From CAXGTL01 sp964645705 (GTDB taxonomy: Archaea; Nanobdellota; Nanobdellia; Woesearchaeales; CAXGTL01): 50,528 nt of DNA. The DNA is taken from NCBI GenBank assembly GCA_964645705.1, contig CAZYAB010000009.1, forward strand, positions 1 through 50,528. Direction: 5' to 3'. Below are positions 42,353 to 50,166 of this stretch, piece after piece. The notes beneath the pieces were generated by a model. The model was not told the origin of the DNA, searched no databases, and saw only the letters and a list, made by a program, of their open reading frames with translations. A program made the position numbers and the translations under genes. Position 1 is the stretch's first letter. Each line of letters begins with the position of its first letter.

Positions 42353-43348
42353 TTATTTCCAAACAACATCTACTTCATCAGTTCTCCAATAAGGCAAAAC
42401 TTTAGTGTGCTTGACATCTGTGTTCTTTTTTTGTGCTTTGTATTCGAGTATGCCTTGCCATGCAATCATTGCTGCATTGTCAATATTGAATTGGTTTTCT
42501 AAGATAAAACATTTAGCATCTCTGTCATAACACATTCTTTTTGCCATGTTCTGAAGATGTATGTTGCATGCAACTCCGCCGCCTAGAAGTAGTTCATCTT
42601 TACCACAGTGTGCCATTGCTCTTTCTGAAACTTCTATTAACATTGCAAAAACTGTTTCTTGTAATGAAAAACATAGATCTTCTTTTGTGTATTTACCAGA
42701 ATCATATTTTTGTTTTAGATTAGTAAGTATTCCACCAAATGATACATCCATACCCTTTACCACATACGGAATCTCGATGAGATTCTTACCTTTTAATGCA
42801 AGTTCATATATTTTTGGCCCGCCTGGAAAACCCAAGCCAATGTACCTAGCAAAAGTGTCTAAGAAATTTCCAATGCCAATGTCTAATGTTTCGCCAAATA
42901 TTCTATACTTGCCGCCTTCTAATGCAATCACTTGCGTGTTTGCGCCTGATGCGTAGAGTAGTACAGGATCTTTTGCATCTGTCAATGCTTTTCCAATTGT
43001 TAAGTGTGCAATGCAATGGTTTATTCCTACCAAAGGTATTTTTAGTATTAATGATAAGTATCTTGCAATGAATGCGCCTATCTTTAGCATGTGACCAATG
43101 CCTGGTCCTCGAGAAAATGATATTAAGTTAATATCTTTCAATTTAAGTTTTGCTTGTTTCAATGCATCAGCTAGAACTTTGCCACAGCATTCTACATGAT
43201 GATCAACAACTTCAACTGGTCGCATTCCGCCTTGCTTTGTTTGGAATGCTTGCCTTACATTTGAGTACACTTTTTTGTCTTGGTCCATAATGGAGAATCC
43301 TAGAGTGTGTGCTGTGCTTTCTATTCCTAGGCAGATTAGTTTTGTCAT
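42353..43348 (-). CDS. kae1: tRNA N6-threonylcarbamoyladenosine synthase subunit Kae1
   Basis: 331 residues from the ATG at 43348; the open frame extends 18 codons more but lacks support. ICLGIESTAHTLGFSI starts the ASKHA-fold ATPase, and INHCIAHLTIG carries the two metal-binding histidines. LLGGGVACNIHLQNMAKRMC and a C-terminal FNIDNAAMIAWQG are family motifs. Kae1 is the catalytic subunit of KEOPS and makes t6A37 on ANN-decoding tRNAs. The Bud32 kinase that is fused to Kae1 in some archaea is not part of this protein. Confidence 0.96.
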   Translation of the reverse strand: MTKLICLGIESTAHTLGFSIMDQDKKVYSNVRQAFQTKQGGMRPVEVVDHHVECCGKVLADALKQAKLKLKDINLISFSRGPGIGHMLKIGAFIARYLSLILKIPLVGINHCIAHLTIGKALTDAKDPVLLYASGANTQVIALEGGKYRIFGETLDIGIGNFLDTFARYIGLGFPGGPKIYELALKGKNLIEIPYVVKGMDVSFGGILTNLKQKYDSGKYTKEDLCFSLQETVFAMLIEVSERAMAHCGKDELLLGGGVACNIHLQNMAKRMCYDRDAKCFILENQFNIDNAAMIAWQGILEYKAQKKNTDVKHTKVLPYWRTDEVDVVWK

Positions 43349-43433
43349 GTGTGTTAGTAAGAGGGATTGGTTTATAAAAGTTAGGTGGAAAATTAAAAAC
43401 ATTTATAAACACACACACCATAAAAAAAACAAT

Positions 43434-44021
43434 ATGAAAGAAAAAACAGAACTAAAATTAATGTTATATTTTACTATTTCTTATCTCATATTATTCACTA
43501 TATTAGCTATTATCAAAAGTAATTATGAATTTCTTTATTATACATTCATAATGTCAGCAATAATACTTTTGATTGTATTTCACTATAAAAAAGCGCACCT
43601 TACAAAACATATCTTACTTGGTTTGACAATATTGGGTGCAATGCATATTTTTGGTGGCAATACATACATATTTGGTACTAGATTATATGATCTTTATTTA
43701 ATACCTAACTTATTAAAATATGATAATTTAGTGCATTCGTTTGGTACTTTTGTTGCAACATTTGCTATCTATAATATTTTGAATCCTCACCTTGACAAAA
43801 AAATGAAGCATAATTCATTGATTCTTTCAATAATCATGATGTCAATTGCAATGGGTATTGGTGCTTATAATGAAGTTCTTGAGCTTTTTGCTGTATTGTT
43901 TTTAGGTGCTGCAAAACAAGTAGGTGATTATTTTAATAATGCATTTGATTTAGTGTATAATCTGATTGGTTCTGTAATTGCTAGTTTCTTTATAATTAAA
44001 TATCATAAGAAGAAGAAATGA
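43434..44021 (+). CDS. DUF2238/YjdF-like membrane protein
   Basis: 195 residues from the ATG at 43434, about 29 bases after the TATA box TTTATAAAC; longer frames would cross that promoter and the Kae1 gene. It has about six hydrophobic helices. Conserved polar residues include YDNLVHSFGTF (about 102-112), GAYNEVLELF and FDLVYNLIGS, which parallel the YjdF family pattern. Function unknown. Confidence 0.75.
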   Translation: MKEKTELKLMLYFTISYLILFTILAIIKSNYEFLYYTFIMSAIILLIVFHYKKAHLTKHILLGLTILGAMHIFGGNTYIFGTRLYDLYLIPNLLKYDNLVHSFGTFVATFAIYNILNPHLDKKMKHNSLILSIIMMSIAMGIGAYNEVLELFAVLFLGAAKQVGDYFNNAFDLVYNLIGSVIASFFIIKYHKKKK

Positions 44022-44038
44022 GTGTTTTTTTGTCACAC

Positions 44039-44611
44039 TTACTCTAAGTATTCTGAAATAAACTTTATGTCATCTGGGGTATTAAGTTCCATGAAGTGCT
44101 GACCAGCGACTTCTATTTTCTTTTGTTTAAACCAAAGAATTTTTCCAGGACCTTCTTCATAACCAATAAAAGCAACATAGGGATTTAATTTCTTACAGAA
44201 TTTAAAGAACACATCTAATAATGTCTTTGTTTCTAATGAGTTGCTTAAAACATTGATGTATGACATAAGTTCTATGTTAAAATATTTATCCCCTATTTTT
44301 ATTTTAAAATCAAAAGAACATGGATCTATTTCTGAGATTTCTTGTTCAAATTCTTTTGTTTTTATGAATTTAAATCTTAATGTGCCTTTTGTTTCTTTAA
44401 AATCCATCTCTCTTATTTCTTTAGGATATACAGTTTCATAATATTTATTATCTTGCGGGGAAAGAAAATGATAATCTTTTAATTTATCCCCTATTTTTAT
44501 TTTAACAGGAATGCTATGATAACACTCTTCTTCAAAAAAATCAAGAATAGCTTCAACCTTGTTTAAATCACTTATCCTGAATTTAAATACATAACTATTA
44601 TCAACACCCAT
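44039..44611 (-). CDS. Hypothetical soluble protein
   Basis: 190 residues, alternating strands and helices with no membrane segment. KIKIGDK occurs twice (about 37-43 and 103-109), hinting at a repeated beta unit. CYTH-type folding is imaginable from the strand pattern but the ExExK motif is missing. No clear partner; convergent with the membrane protein at 43434. Unknown function. Confidence 0.6.
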   Translation of the reverse strand: MGVDNSYVFKFRISDLNKVEAILDFFEEECYHSIPVKIKIGDKLKDYHFLSPQDNKYYETVYPKEIREMDFKETKGTLRFKFIKTKEFEQEISEIDPCSFDFKIKIGDKYFNIELMSYINVLSNSLETKTLLDVFFKFCKKLNPYVAFIGYEEGPGKILWFKQKKIEVAGQHFMELNTPDDIKFISEYLE

Positions 44612-44693
44612 AATAAAATGGGATGTTTTGTTAATTTATAAAATTATGTTATATTTTAATATTTGGCCATTATCCTATAAATCACTGATTATC

Positions 44694-45353
44694 TTATATC
44701 AATCTACTTCTATTGATAAACAATTCAAATTTACAACCAAGTGAATTTGCAGCTTTTTTGCAAGCAATCATTCTTTTTAGAAAAATCTCAAAATATTCCA
44801 TGACTGAAGCTATTTTTTTATCAGTGGTTAAGCTTAGCCTGATTGTTTTCTTTTTCTTATTAACACTTAGTTTTGAGGATTTAGTAGCATAATTAACCCT
44901 GTCATGGATGTCAAGATCCATTGTTTTTACATTCCTAACCCTGGACCTTCTAACATCTGATTTATCAGCAATGATCACAGCTGCTCCTAAAGCATTAACA
45001 GGATCACCTTGTGTTTCATGATGATTTCCAATTGCTGTTGTTATTCTTATTAGCTCTTCTACTCCAATATCTCTATGAAATATTGAATAAACAATTAAAG
45101 CAGATGATTGAGCATGTTGGTGTCTGCTAACAATATTGCCTATATCATGAAGATATCCTGCAATTGCTGCTAGTTCAGCACCTTGTTTTGAATAATTAAG
45201 TTTTAGTAATATATCCTGTGCTCTTTTTGACACTATTTCAGCATGTTTAAATCCATGCTCTGTTATACCTACTTTTCCCATGTATTTATCGCTCTTTGTA
45301 AGAAGCATCTTTACTTCAGGAATCTTTTTTATTTCATTTAATGTTAGTTTCAT
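44694..45353 (-). CDS. HD-domain phosphohydrolase
   Basis: 219 residues. Metal ligands of the HD superfamily: EHGFKHAEIV (H37), LHDIGN (H69, D70), NHHETQGDP and a downstream IIADKSD. Such enzymes hydrolyse nucleotides or phosphomonoesters; the exact substrate is unknown. AAAGGTGATAC precedes the ATG. The promoter may lie in the end of the upstream small gene (45425-45450). Confidence 0.85.
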   Translation of the reverse strand: MKLTLNEIKKIPEVKMLLTKSDKYMGKVGITEHGFKHAEIVSKRAQDILLKLNYSKQGAELAAIAGYLHDIGNIVSRHQHAQSSALIVYSIFHRDIGVEELIRITTAIGNHHETQGDPVNALGAAVIIADKSDVRRSRVRNVKTMDLDIHDRVNYATKSSKLSVNKKKKTIRLSLTTDKKIASVMEYFEIFLKRMIACKKAANSLGCKFELFINRSRLI

Positions 45354-45424
45354 TTTGTATCACCTTTTTTTAGTTTTGTAAAATAATCTATTAATCAATA
45401 TCTAAAGGTTTTATGTTAAGAGAA

Positions 45425-45450
45425 TTTATAAGGGTTTTGGTTTACCTAGC
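45425..45450 (-). promoter_or_regulatory. Promoter-like box overlapping the end of the small Cys-rich gene
   Basis: Minus strand AAAACCCTTATAAATTC with CTAGGTAAACC just upstream. It resembles the boxes at 15876-15915 and 32861-32900 and would drive the HD gene. Confidence 0.4.
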
Positions 45451-45588
45451 CCTTACCCTATGAAACACTGGTTTCTTTCTTTTTGTATGTTGCCAGCATC
45501 TTTTCTTGAAAGTTTTTCTGTCACACTTACCGTATTTTTTATAGTTTTTGCAACGAACACCACACTTGTGTGCTTTTTTCTTAGCCAT
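45442..45588 (-). CDS. Small Cys/Lys-rich protein, likely zinc-binding
   Basis: 48 residues, read directly from the sequence because it is short. Starts MAKKKAHKCGVRCKNYKKYG. Cysteines at 9, 13, 22 and 31 and histidine at 34, with 18 Lys/Arg, suggest a zinc-stabilised nucleic-acid-binding peptide, possibly ribosome-associated. GAGGTGAT sits 5-10 bases before the ATG, one of the best Shine-Dalgarno sites in the region. I do not recognise the family. It precedes the HD gene and may share its transcript. Confidence 0.72.
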   Translation of the reverse strand: MAKKKAHKCGVRCKNYKKYGKCDRKTFKKRCWQHTKRKKPVFHRVRAR

Positions 45589-45649
45589 TAGTATCACCTC
45601 TTTAGTTAATATAATAATTTATGTTAAAAGAATTTATAAAACCTTTGCT

Positions 45650-46015
45650 TTATTCCAAATACCTATCCAATGTATGACGTTTTCTTATTAAACACTCCAT
45701 TACTATTGGATCATTCTCAAGTTCTTGTCTTGTATCTCTGGTAGCAAGATCAACAACTGCACTATATACTGGTTCATTTCCTGATGAGCCAATAGGAATC
45801 CCTCTAGAATCAGAATACTCTTCTTCTACATCTAATAATGTTTGCATTGCTACAGCTTCTTCTTTTCCTGACTTGTTACCTAAGATAATGTTTCTTGTTG
45901 TTAAATATTCTAGCATTTTTATTGCATCATATGCTCTTTTTAGTATGTCATCTGTTTTAATTAAGTCTCTTAATGTTGTTACATCTTCTGGTTTGTCTAG
46001 GTCAAAGGTTTGCAT
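45650..46015 (-). CDS. Hypothetical helical protein
   Basis: 121 residues from the ATG at 46015, which lies about 28 bases after the start predicted from the minus-strand TATA box ATTATAAAC (46066-46074); the longer frame would include that leader. Charged and helical, with DVTTLRDLIKTDDILKRAYD at the N-terminal part. No motif recognised. Confidence 0.6.
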   Translation of the reverse strand: MQTFDLDKPEDVTTLRDLIKTDDILKRAYDAIKMLEYLTTRNIILGNKSGKEEAVAMQTLLDVEEEYSDSRGIPIGSSGNEPVYSAVVDLATRDTRQELENDPIVMECLIRKRHTLDRYLE

Positions 46016-46101
46016 TTTATGTTTACTATCAGAATGTCTTTTTTTAGTATTTGGAGTGGGAGGGGGTTTATAATGGTTTTGTTGTGTTTTTAATAAAAAG
46101 A

Positions 46102-46590
46102 TCATACCTTTGATCTATCTTCAAATTTAGTTGAAATTGTTGAACTATAAAGTCTAGAATAGTTTTTCTCATTGAAAAATTCATAAAGTTTTTTATACAA
46201 TTCAACTCTTTTCTCAGGAATACCTTCAATAATGGCAACATATGTTTCCATAAATCCTGCTAATTCTTTGTAAGGAACATCTTTATCTTTATCAAACAGA
46301 ATTATATCATTGATATTCGTGAGCGTGTACTTAAGATATTTTCCTTCAGGAAAATGATTTCTGACAGAAAACAGACCTAACCAAACACCCTCACTAACAT
46401 AATGTTTGAAAAAATCACCAATCCACAAGTTCATATGATTAATTGGACCGCCTTCAGACATCTTAAGATCAAATTTCAAGTATTTCAATAGATCTTCTTT
46501 GATTGTTTCAATCATTTTTATTTTAGAACTGGGTCTATACAAACACTGCGCTCCGAATGAACAAATTCTTTTATCTCTTGACCATTCCAT
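46102..46590 (-). CDS. Hypothetical protein of the right-end cluster
   Basis: 162 residues, soluble, mixed helix and strand, rich in aromatic residues (GDFFKHYVSEGVWLGLFSV). Two N-terminal cysteines (10 and 16) are not in a clear metal motif. GGAGGATTA precedes the ATG, directly after the shared leader motif at 46608-46625. Unknown function. Confidence 0.6.
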   Translation of the reverse strand: MEWSRDKRICSFGAQCLYRPSSKIKMIETIKEDLLKYLKFDLKMSEGGPINHMNLWIGDFFKHYVSEGVWLGLFSVRNHFPEGKYLKYTLTNINDIILFDKDKDVPYKELAGFMETYVAIIEGIPEKRVELYKKLYEFFNEKNYSRLYSSTISTKFEDRSKV

Positions 46591-46607
46591 TTTAATAATC
46601 CTCCACT

Positions 46608-46625
46608 ATCTAAGAACTCTTTTTT
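46608..46625 (-). promoter_or_regulatory. Shared leader motif, site 1
   Basis: Minus strand AAAAAAGAGTTCTTAGAT, followed after 3 bases by the GGAGG of the gene ending at 46102. No TATA box is evident at this site. Confidence 0.5.
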
Positions 46626-46637
46626 TAATTCAACTCT

Positions 46638-46943
46638 CTACCTCAACTCTTCCCACAACTTCTGCAAAGTTTCAGCATTAACCATCTTATACAGTTCAGA
46701 ATCTCTTGGAACCTTCTCAAAAGATAAACTGTCTAGATCACCATCTAATAAATGATCCTTTCCAAAAACAGAATACTCAAAACCATGACCATCAGGATCT
46801 AATCTACCAACATTTATACCATCCCTTCTAATCATAACATCATAACCATTAACATGATTTCTATAAACTTTTTGTTCATAACCACACCCAACTAAATTAA
46901 ACAACAATGCTAAACTTGTAATAACCATTCCTATTCTTTTCAT
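46638..46943 (-). CDS. Predicted lipoprotein
   Basis: 101 residues from the ATG at 46943, with GGAGGTT well placed; upstream in-frame codons overlap the previous gene. The signal peptide MKRIGMVITSLALLFNLVGC ends in a lipobox LVGC, with Cys20 as the lipidated residue. The mature part is short and polar with no recognised domain. It fits the Lgt gene at 10437-11216. Flanked by two copies of the shared leader motif. Confidence 0.72.
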   Translation of the reverse strand: MKRIGMVITSLALLFNLVGCGYEQKVYRNHVNGYDVMIRRDGINVGRLDPDGHGFEYSVFGKDHLLDGDLDSLSFEKVPRDSELYKMVNAETLQKLWEELR

Positions 46944-46958
46944 TTCACATAACCTCCG

Positions 46959-46976
46959 ATCTAAGAACTCTTTTTT
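46959..46976 (-). promoter_or_regulatory. Shared leader motif, site 2
   Basis: AAAAAAGAGTTCTTAGAT on the minus strand, 1 base before the GGAGGTT of the lipoprotein gene and overlapping the stop of the preceding gene. A TATA-like ATATTTAAG (46996-47004) places the start at this motif. Confidence 0.5.
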
Positions 46977-47616
46977 AATAAAATTCTCCATTTGGCTTAA
47001 ATATTCCAATTGTATGATGAAACTGAGAACCATGAAGACTTTCAATTCCATCTAAAGAAATCTTATCAGAATAAACTGGTTCAATTCCAATCATAGTTTT
47101 AAGTTTTTCTAAAAAATCCTGATAACCGTCTGCATCATTTGATCTAATAATTGTAACAACTGCGCCTTGTTCAGCTGTCCAAGACAATGCCCTGCCAAAT
47201 ATTGTTATCCAATTATCCTGACATAAGTTAGCTAAATTAGGATTCCTTATATAAGAAATATCATATTTCTCTTTTCCACAATTAGAAACTTCACCTAATG
47301 ATAAGCACCAAACAGAATCTTGACTTGCATCTCCTGAAAACCCACCAAATCTCCTAACATCATAATGATCAATTATGCTAAGATCTTCAGGAATTGGTTG
47401 CAGATTTGTACCAACTACTTTAACATCTTTTATTCCATACACATTATGATGGAAAAATCTTAATAATGTAGCTTCATGAAGCATAAGAGCTCCAACAACC
47501 ATTCCACAAGGATTTTCAGATGGTGTATAATATTGAGGAAGAATCTTTTCTAAAGTAATTAAATCAACTTGTTCTATATTATGTAACTGACCACAAAAAT
47601 CTTTTCTATTAACCAT
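46975..47616 (-). CDS. Hypothetical protein, possibly methyltransferase-like fold
   Basis: 213 residues from the ATG at 47616, with GGAGGTT upstream; the frame can extend but would cross that site. Strands AVVTIIRSND and helices late in the protein recall the second half of a Rossmann methyltransferase, but no SAM-binding glycine motif is seen. Cysteines are scattered. Starts 14 bases after the gene at 47631 ends, so cotranscribed with it. Unknown function. Confidence 0.6.
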   Translation of the reverse strand: MVNRKDFCGQLHNIEQVDLITLEKILPQYYTPSENPCGMVVGALMLHEATLLRFFHHNVYGIKDVKVVGTNLQPIPEDLSIIDHYDVRRFGGFSGDASQDSVWCLSLGEVSNCGKEKYDISYIRNPNLANLCQDNWITIFGRALSWTAEQGAVVTIIRSNDADGYQDFLEKLKTMIGIEPVYSDKISLDGIESLHGSQFHHTIGIFKPNGEFY

Positions 47617-47630
47617 TTTAACACAACCTC

Positions 47631-48206
47631 CTAATAAATAACCTTTGCAATAACACACCTTTCTTTTAATTCATCACCCAAATCATTAGAATGATTTTGC
47701 CTTCCTATATAATGAAACAAACTATTAATATTAGAATCTAATATTTGTATTTGTGTTCCAGATTTAGCAGGAACACCTAACATCAATGTCTCAATTCCAG
47801 GGCCATCTATTCTTTGTTTATGGAATCTATTTCCCCAAGGCGTACTCTTCCAAAGGTCTGAAATACCAATCACAAACTTATCTTCAAGAGCTTTACATTT
47901 CTTTTGATAATCCAAAACTTTTTCACCAAATTCTCTTGGTGCATCTCTAAATTCACGAGGCACATAAAAATCCATCATACTCATGTCAGGATATAATTGA
48001 CCAAGTAATAAAGAAGCAGGAACTTCACAATTGTTCATATGACAATGCGGCTCATATATCCCTTGACTTAAACAAAAACCAACAACTCCTCCGCGTATCA
48101 CATTACCTACTTGCATTCTTAATTTTGACCAGTATTTGAATTGTTCCATGTCTTCTACATATTCTGTTTCCATTAATCCAAGTGCTATTATTAGTCTTCT
48201 ATTCAT
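47631..48206 (-). CDS. Hypothetical soluble protein
   Basis: 191 residues from the ATG at 48206. The first strand MNRRLIIALGLMETEY and later CLSQGIYEPHCHMNNCEVPA with His and Cys residues are noticeable but not diagnostic. GGAGGTT and the shared leader motif (48220-48237) precede it. The next gene follows closely. Unknown function. Confidence 0.6.
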   Translation of the reverse strand: MNRRLIIALGLMETEYVEDMEQFKYWSKLRMQVGNVIRGGVVGFCLSQGIYEPHCHMNNCEVPASLLLGQLYPDMSMMDFYVPREFRDAPREFGEKVLDYQKKCKALEDKFVIGISDLWKSTPWGNRFHKQRIDGPGIETLMLGVPAKSGTQIQILDSNINSLFHYIGRQNHSNDLGDELKERCVIAKVIY

Positions 48207-48219
48207 TTTTGTAACCTCC

Positions 48220-48237
48220 ATCTAAGAACTCTTTTTT
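48220..48237 (-). promoter_or_regulatory. Shared leader motif, site 3
   Basis: AAAAAAGAGTTCTTAGAT, directly before GGAGGTT. TTTATAAA at about 48259-48267 predicts a transcript starting at this motif. Confidence 0.55.
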
Positions 48238-48269
48238 AATAAAAGTAATATATAGACATTTATAAACCT

Positions 48270-48542
48270 TTACTTAGTATAAGCCTTTACAAGATTATAA
48301 TGAATCTTAAGATCTTGAGTTGATTCCAGCATATCTTTACCATGTGTAAATCTTCCTTCACAACCAATTGTCATAACTAATGGAATTCCTTCAGAAGTTT
48401 CAGATGATTCAATAACATCATAACCTTTATCACTAAGTCTTTGTTTAATCAATTCTGCAGTTTCTTTCTTATCAAGACCTTGCTCTACTAATTCGTCTAA
48501 ATTCCTTTTATCAAGCTTGAATTCCCAATATAGTTTTGGCAT
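48270..48542 (-). CDS. Small hypothetical alpha/beta protein
   Basis: 90 residues: a strand, a long helix (NLDELVEQGLDKKETAELIK), a strand, then VMTIGCEGRFTHGKDML. Looks like a small ferredoxin-type fold; no motif recognised. AGAGGAC precedes the ATG, right after a variant of the shared leader motif (48553-48570). Unknown function. Confidence 0.62.
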   Translation of the reverse strand: MPKLYWEFKLDKRNLDELVEQGLDKKETAELIKQRLSDKGYDVIESSETSEGIPLVMTIGCEGRFTHGKDMLESTQDLKIHYNLVKAYTK

Positions 48543-48552
48543 TTTTATGTCC

Positions 48553-48570
48553 TCTATAGAACTCTTTTTT
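48553..48570 (-). promoter_or_regulatory. Shared leader motif, site 4 (variant)
   Basis: AAAAAAGAGTTCTATAGAG on the minus strand shares AAAAAAGAGTTCT with the other sites. GATTTATAAATC (about 48590-48602) would start transcription at its first base. Confidence 0.5.
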
Positions 48571-48642
48571 CTACACTAGGCAATATATATAGATTTATAA
48601 ATCTTGCTAAACATTTATATTATCTTTTATTTACCACACAAC

Positions 48643-48960
48643 ATGCAATACTCAATAGACATACAACATTACAGAATACATGTAACAGGCACAACAGATG
48701 AAATAAGAAACATGATAATAGCATTAGACAAAGTAATTACAAAAGGAACAGCTTATTCTCAGCTAGAACAAAAACTAAACAACCTAGAAAACACAATAGA
48801 TGAAGAAACATACAAATTCAACATCTATGAAAGAATTGATTATAAAAATAATTATCTCATGATCAGCACAGACGCAACATTGTCAGCAAGATCTTATTGG
48901 TTTAGACTTGTGCAAGAACATTTTGATCAAGCAGTGTTGTTGTTGAAACAGGATGAGTGA
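48643..48960 (+). CDS. Small hypothetical protein
   Basis: 105 residues from the ATG at 48643; ATTTATATTATC about 30 bases before fits a leaderless promoter, so the longer frame is rejected. Two beta strands, a long coiled-coil helix (EQKLNNLENTIDEETYKF), then a strand and final helix. No motif recognised. The only plus-strand gene in the last 5 kb. Confidence 0.6.
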   Translation: MQYSIDIQHYRIHVTGTTDEIRNMIIALDKVITKGTAYSQLEQKLNNLENTIDEETYKFNIYERIDYKNNYLMISTDATLSARSYWFRLVQEHFDQAVLLLKQDE

Positions 48961-48979
48961 GATTTGATATTATAAAAAT

Positions 48980-49246
48980 CTAATCCAATCTAATCCTTTT
49001 CATAGGTTTCTTACCACCAAAGAACTCATACAACAATCTTTTCCAATAATATTTATCTATAAATTCTTTGGCATAAGCTTTCATACTAGGTGACCAATTT
49101 AGGTTATAAGTATCTATCACAGACCCTGTATAATTTATAACTGTTGCAACTAATCTAGAAGGAATAATTTCATCATCTCTCATCATACACTCTTGTTGTG
49201 CTCTTTCAATAAGATTTTTTGGTTTTCTGTATATTGCGGTTGCCAT
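48980..49246 (-). CDS. Small hypothetical helical protein
   Basis: 88 residues, basic and helical, ending FFGGKKPMKRIRLD. GGAGGATAT precedes the ATG. It starts 17 bases after the gene at 49264 ends, so the two are likely cotranscribed. Not recognised. Confidence 0.6.
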   Translation of the reverse strand: MATAIYRKPKNLIERAQQECMMRDDEIIPSRLVATVINYTGSVIDTYNLNWSPSMKAYAKEFIDKYYWKRLLYEFFGGKKPMKRIRLD

Positions 49247-49263
49247 TTTATATCCTCCTTAAA

Positions 49264-50028
49264 CTATCTTCTAAAAAACCTTTTATCTTTATGATAACTT
49301 AAGTAACCTGCTTCTGATAAATAATGACATATGTCTCTTGTAGTTTTGCTTGTATAAAATATTCCATTATCAGATTCTATTACAAACATTTTTTCAAGCT
49401 GATCCACTACTTGTTTTACAGGTGATCTACCTACCCTTATTCCATCATATGCCAAAGCAAACATGTCAAGAACAGGTGCAAATCTTTGACCTAATGTTTC
49501 TTTTGACATTAATTCATTAGCCCAAGCATGAGCCCATACAAGTCTCAGAAAACCAAAATTTCCAACATGAGACTCTTCAAATTTCTCAGAAGGGCTACTG
49601 TATGTGAACCAGAGACCATAATCATTCCCCATACAACCAGTTTTAAGTTCTGCATCTAGTACAAGTTTGAAATCAGGAATTCTTTCAAGTGCTTCTGCAC
49701 TTCTGTGATTGAATGCAGGAATTGTCACTTCTTCAAAAGTTGAAACAGGGATGGCATTTTTACTAAGATCATATTCTTGGACTGCTCTTTCAACTGAAGA
49801 TTTCTGAGCATCATATGTTTCTTGATCAAGACCATGATGTTCTGCTCTATTTTTTAGATTTCTTAATACTTTTTCATAAGCAGAATTAACTGTGTCAGGA
49901 AGTCTTCTTAATTCAAGAATTACATCTCTAAAATCTTTTAAAACTCCAAACACTGCTGAGTATTTTCTTACAAATTCATTTGAATCTCTTTCAATTAAAG
50001 GTTCTAATTTTATTCCACGTTTTCCCAT
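49264..50028 (-). CDS. Hypothetical protein with C-terminal winged-helix-like end
   Basis: 254 residues, soluble. The first 80 residues are helical and charged; the middle holds LVLDAELKTGCMGNDYGLWF and GNFGFLRLVWAHAWANELMS. The last 70 (KQVVDQLEKMFVIESDNGIFYTS then DICHYLSEAGYL) look like a winged helix. A DNA-binding role is possible but unproven. GGGGGATGAT lies before the ATG. Not recognised. Confidence 0.6.
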   Translation of the reverse strand: MGKRGIKLEPLIERDSNEFVRKYSAVFGVLKDFRDVILELRRLPDTVNSAYEKVLRNLKNRAEHHGLDQETYDAQKSSVERAVQEYDLSKNAIPVSTFEEVTIPAFNHRSAEALERIPDFKLVLDAELKTGCMGNDYGLWFTYSSPSEKFEESHVGNFGFLRLVWAHAWANELMSKETLGQRFAPVLDMFALAYDGIRVGRSPVKQVVDQLEKMFVIESDNGIFYTSKTTRDICHYLSEAGYLSYHKDKRFFRR

Positions 50029-50089
50029 TTATATCATCCCCCAATAATTATATATAGAAAAAGAACTGATTTTATAAATATTTATGTGT

Positions 50090-50136
50090 CATAAACCACA
50101 GGTTTATGATCATGATCATGAATCTTTGATTCATGA
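50090..50136. repeat. Two-hairpin module, copy 2
   Basis: CATAAACC-ACA-GGTTTATG (50090-50108), linker ATCATGA, then TCATGAATC-TTT-GATTCATGA (50116-50136). The layout matches 22328-22376; arms differ by paired substitutions. Confidence 0.65.
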
Positions 50137-50166
50137 CATACTGAAGAAATTATAAATCTTTACTAA

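Noticed and set aside
46102..48542. Toxin-antitoxin pair in the small-gene cluster
   Set aside because: No known toxin or antitoxin motif and gene sizes do not fit a two-gene module.
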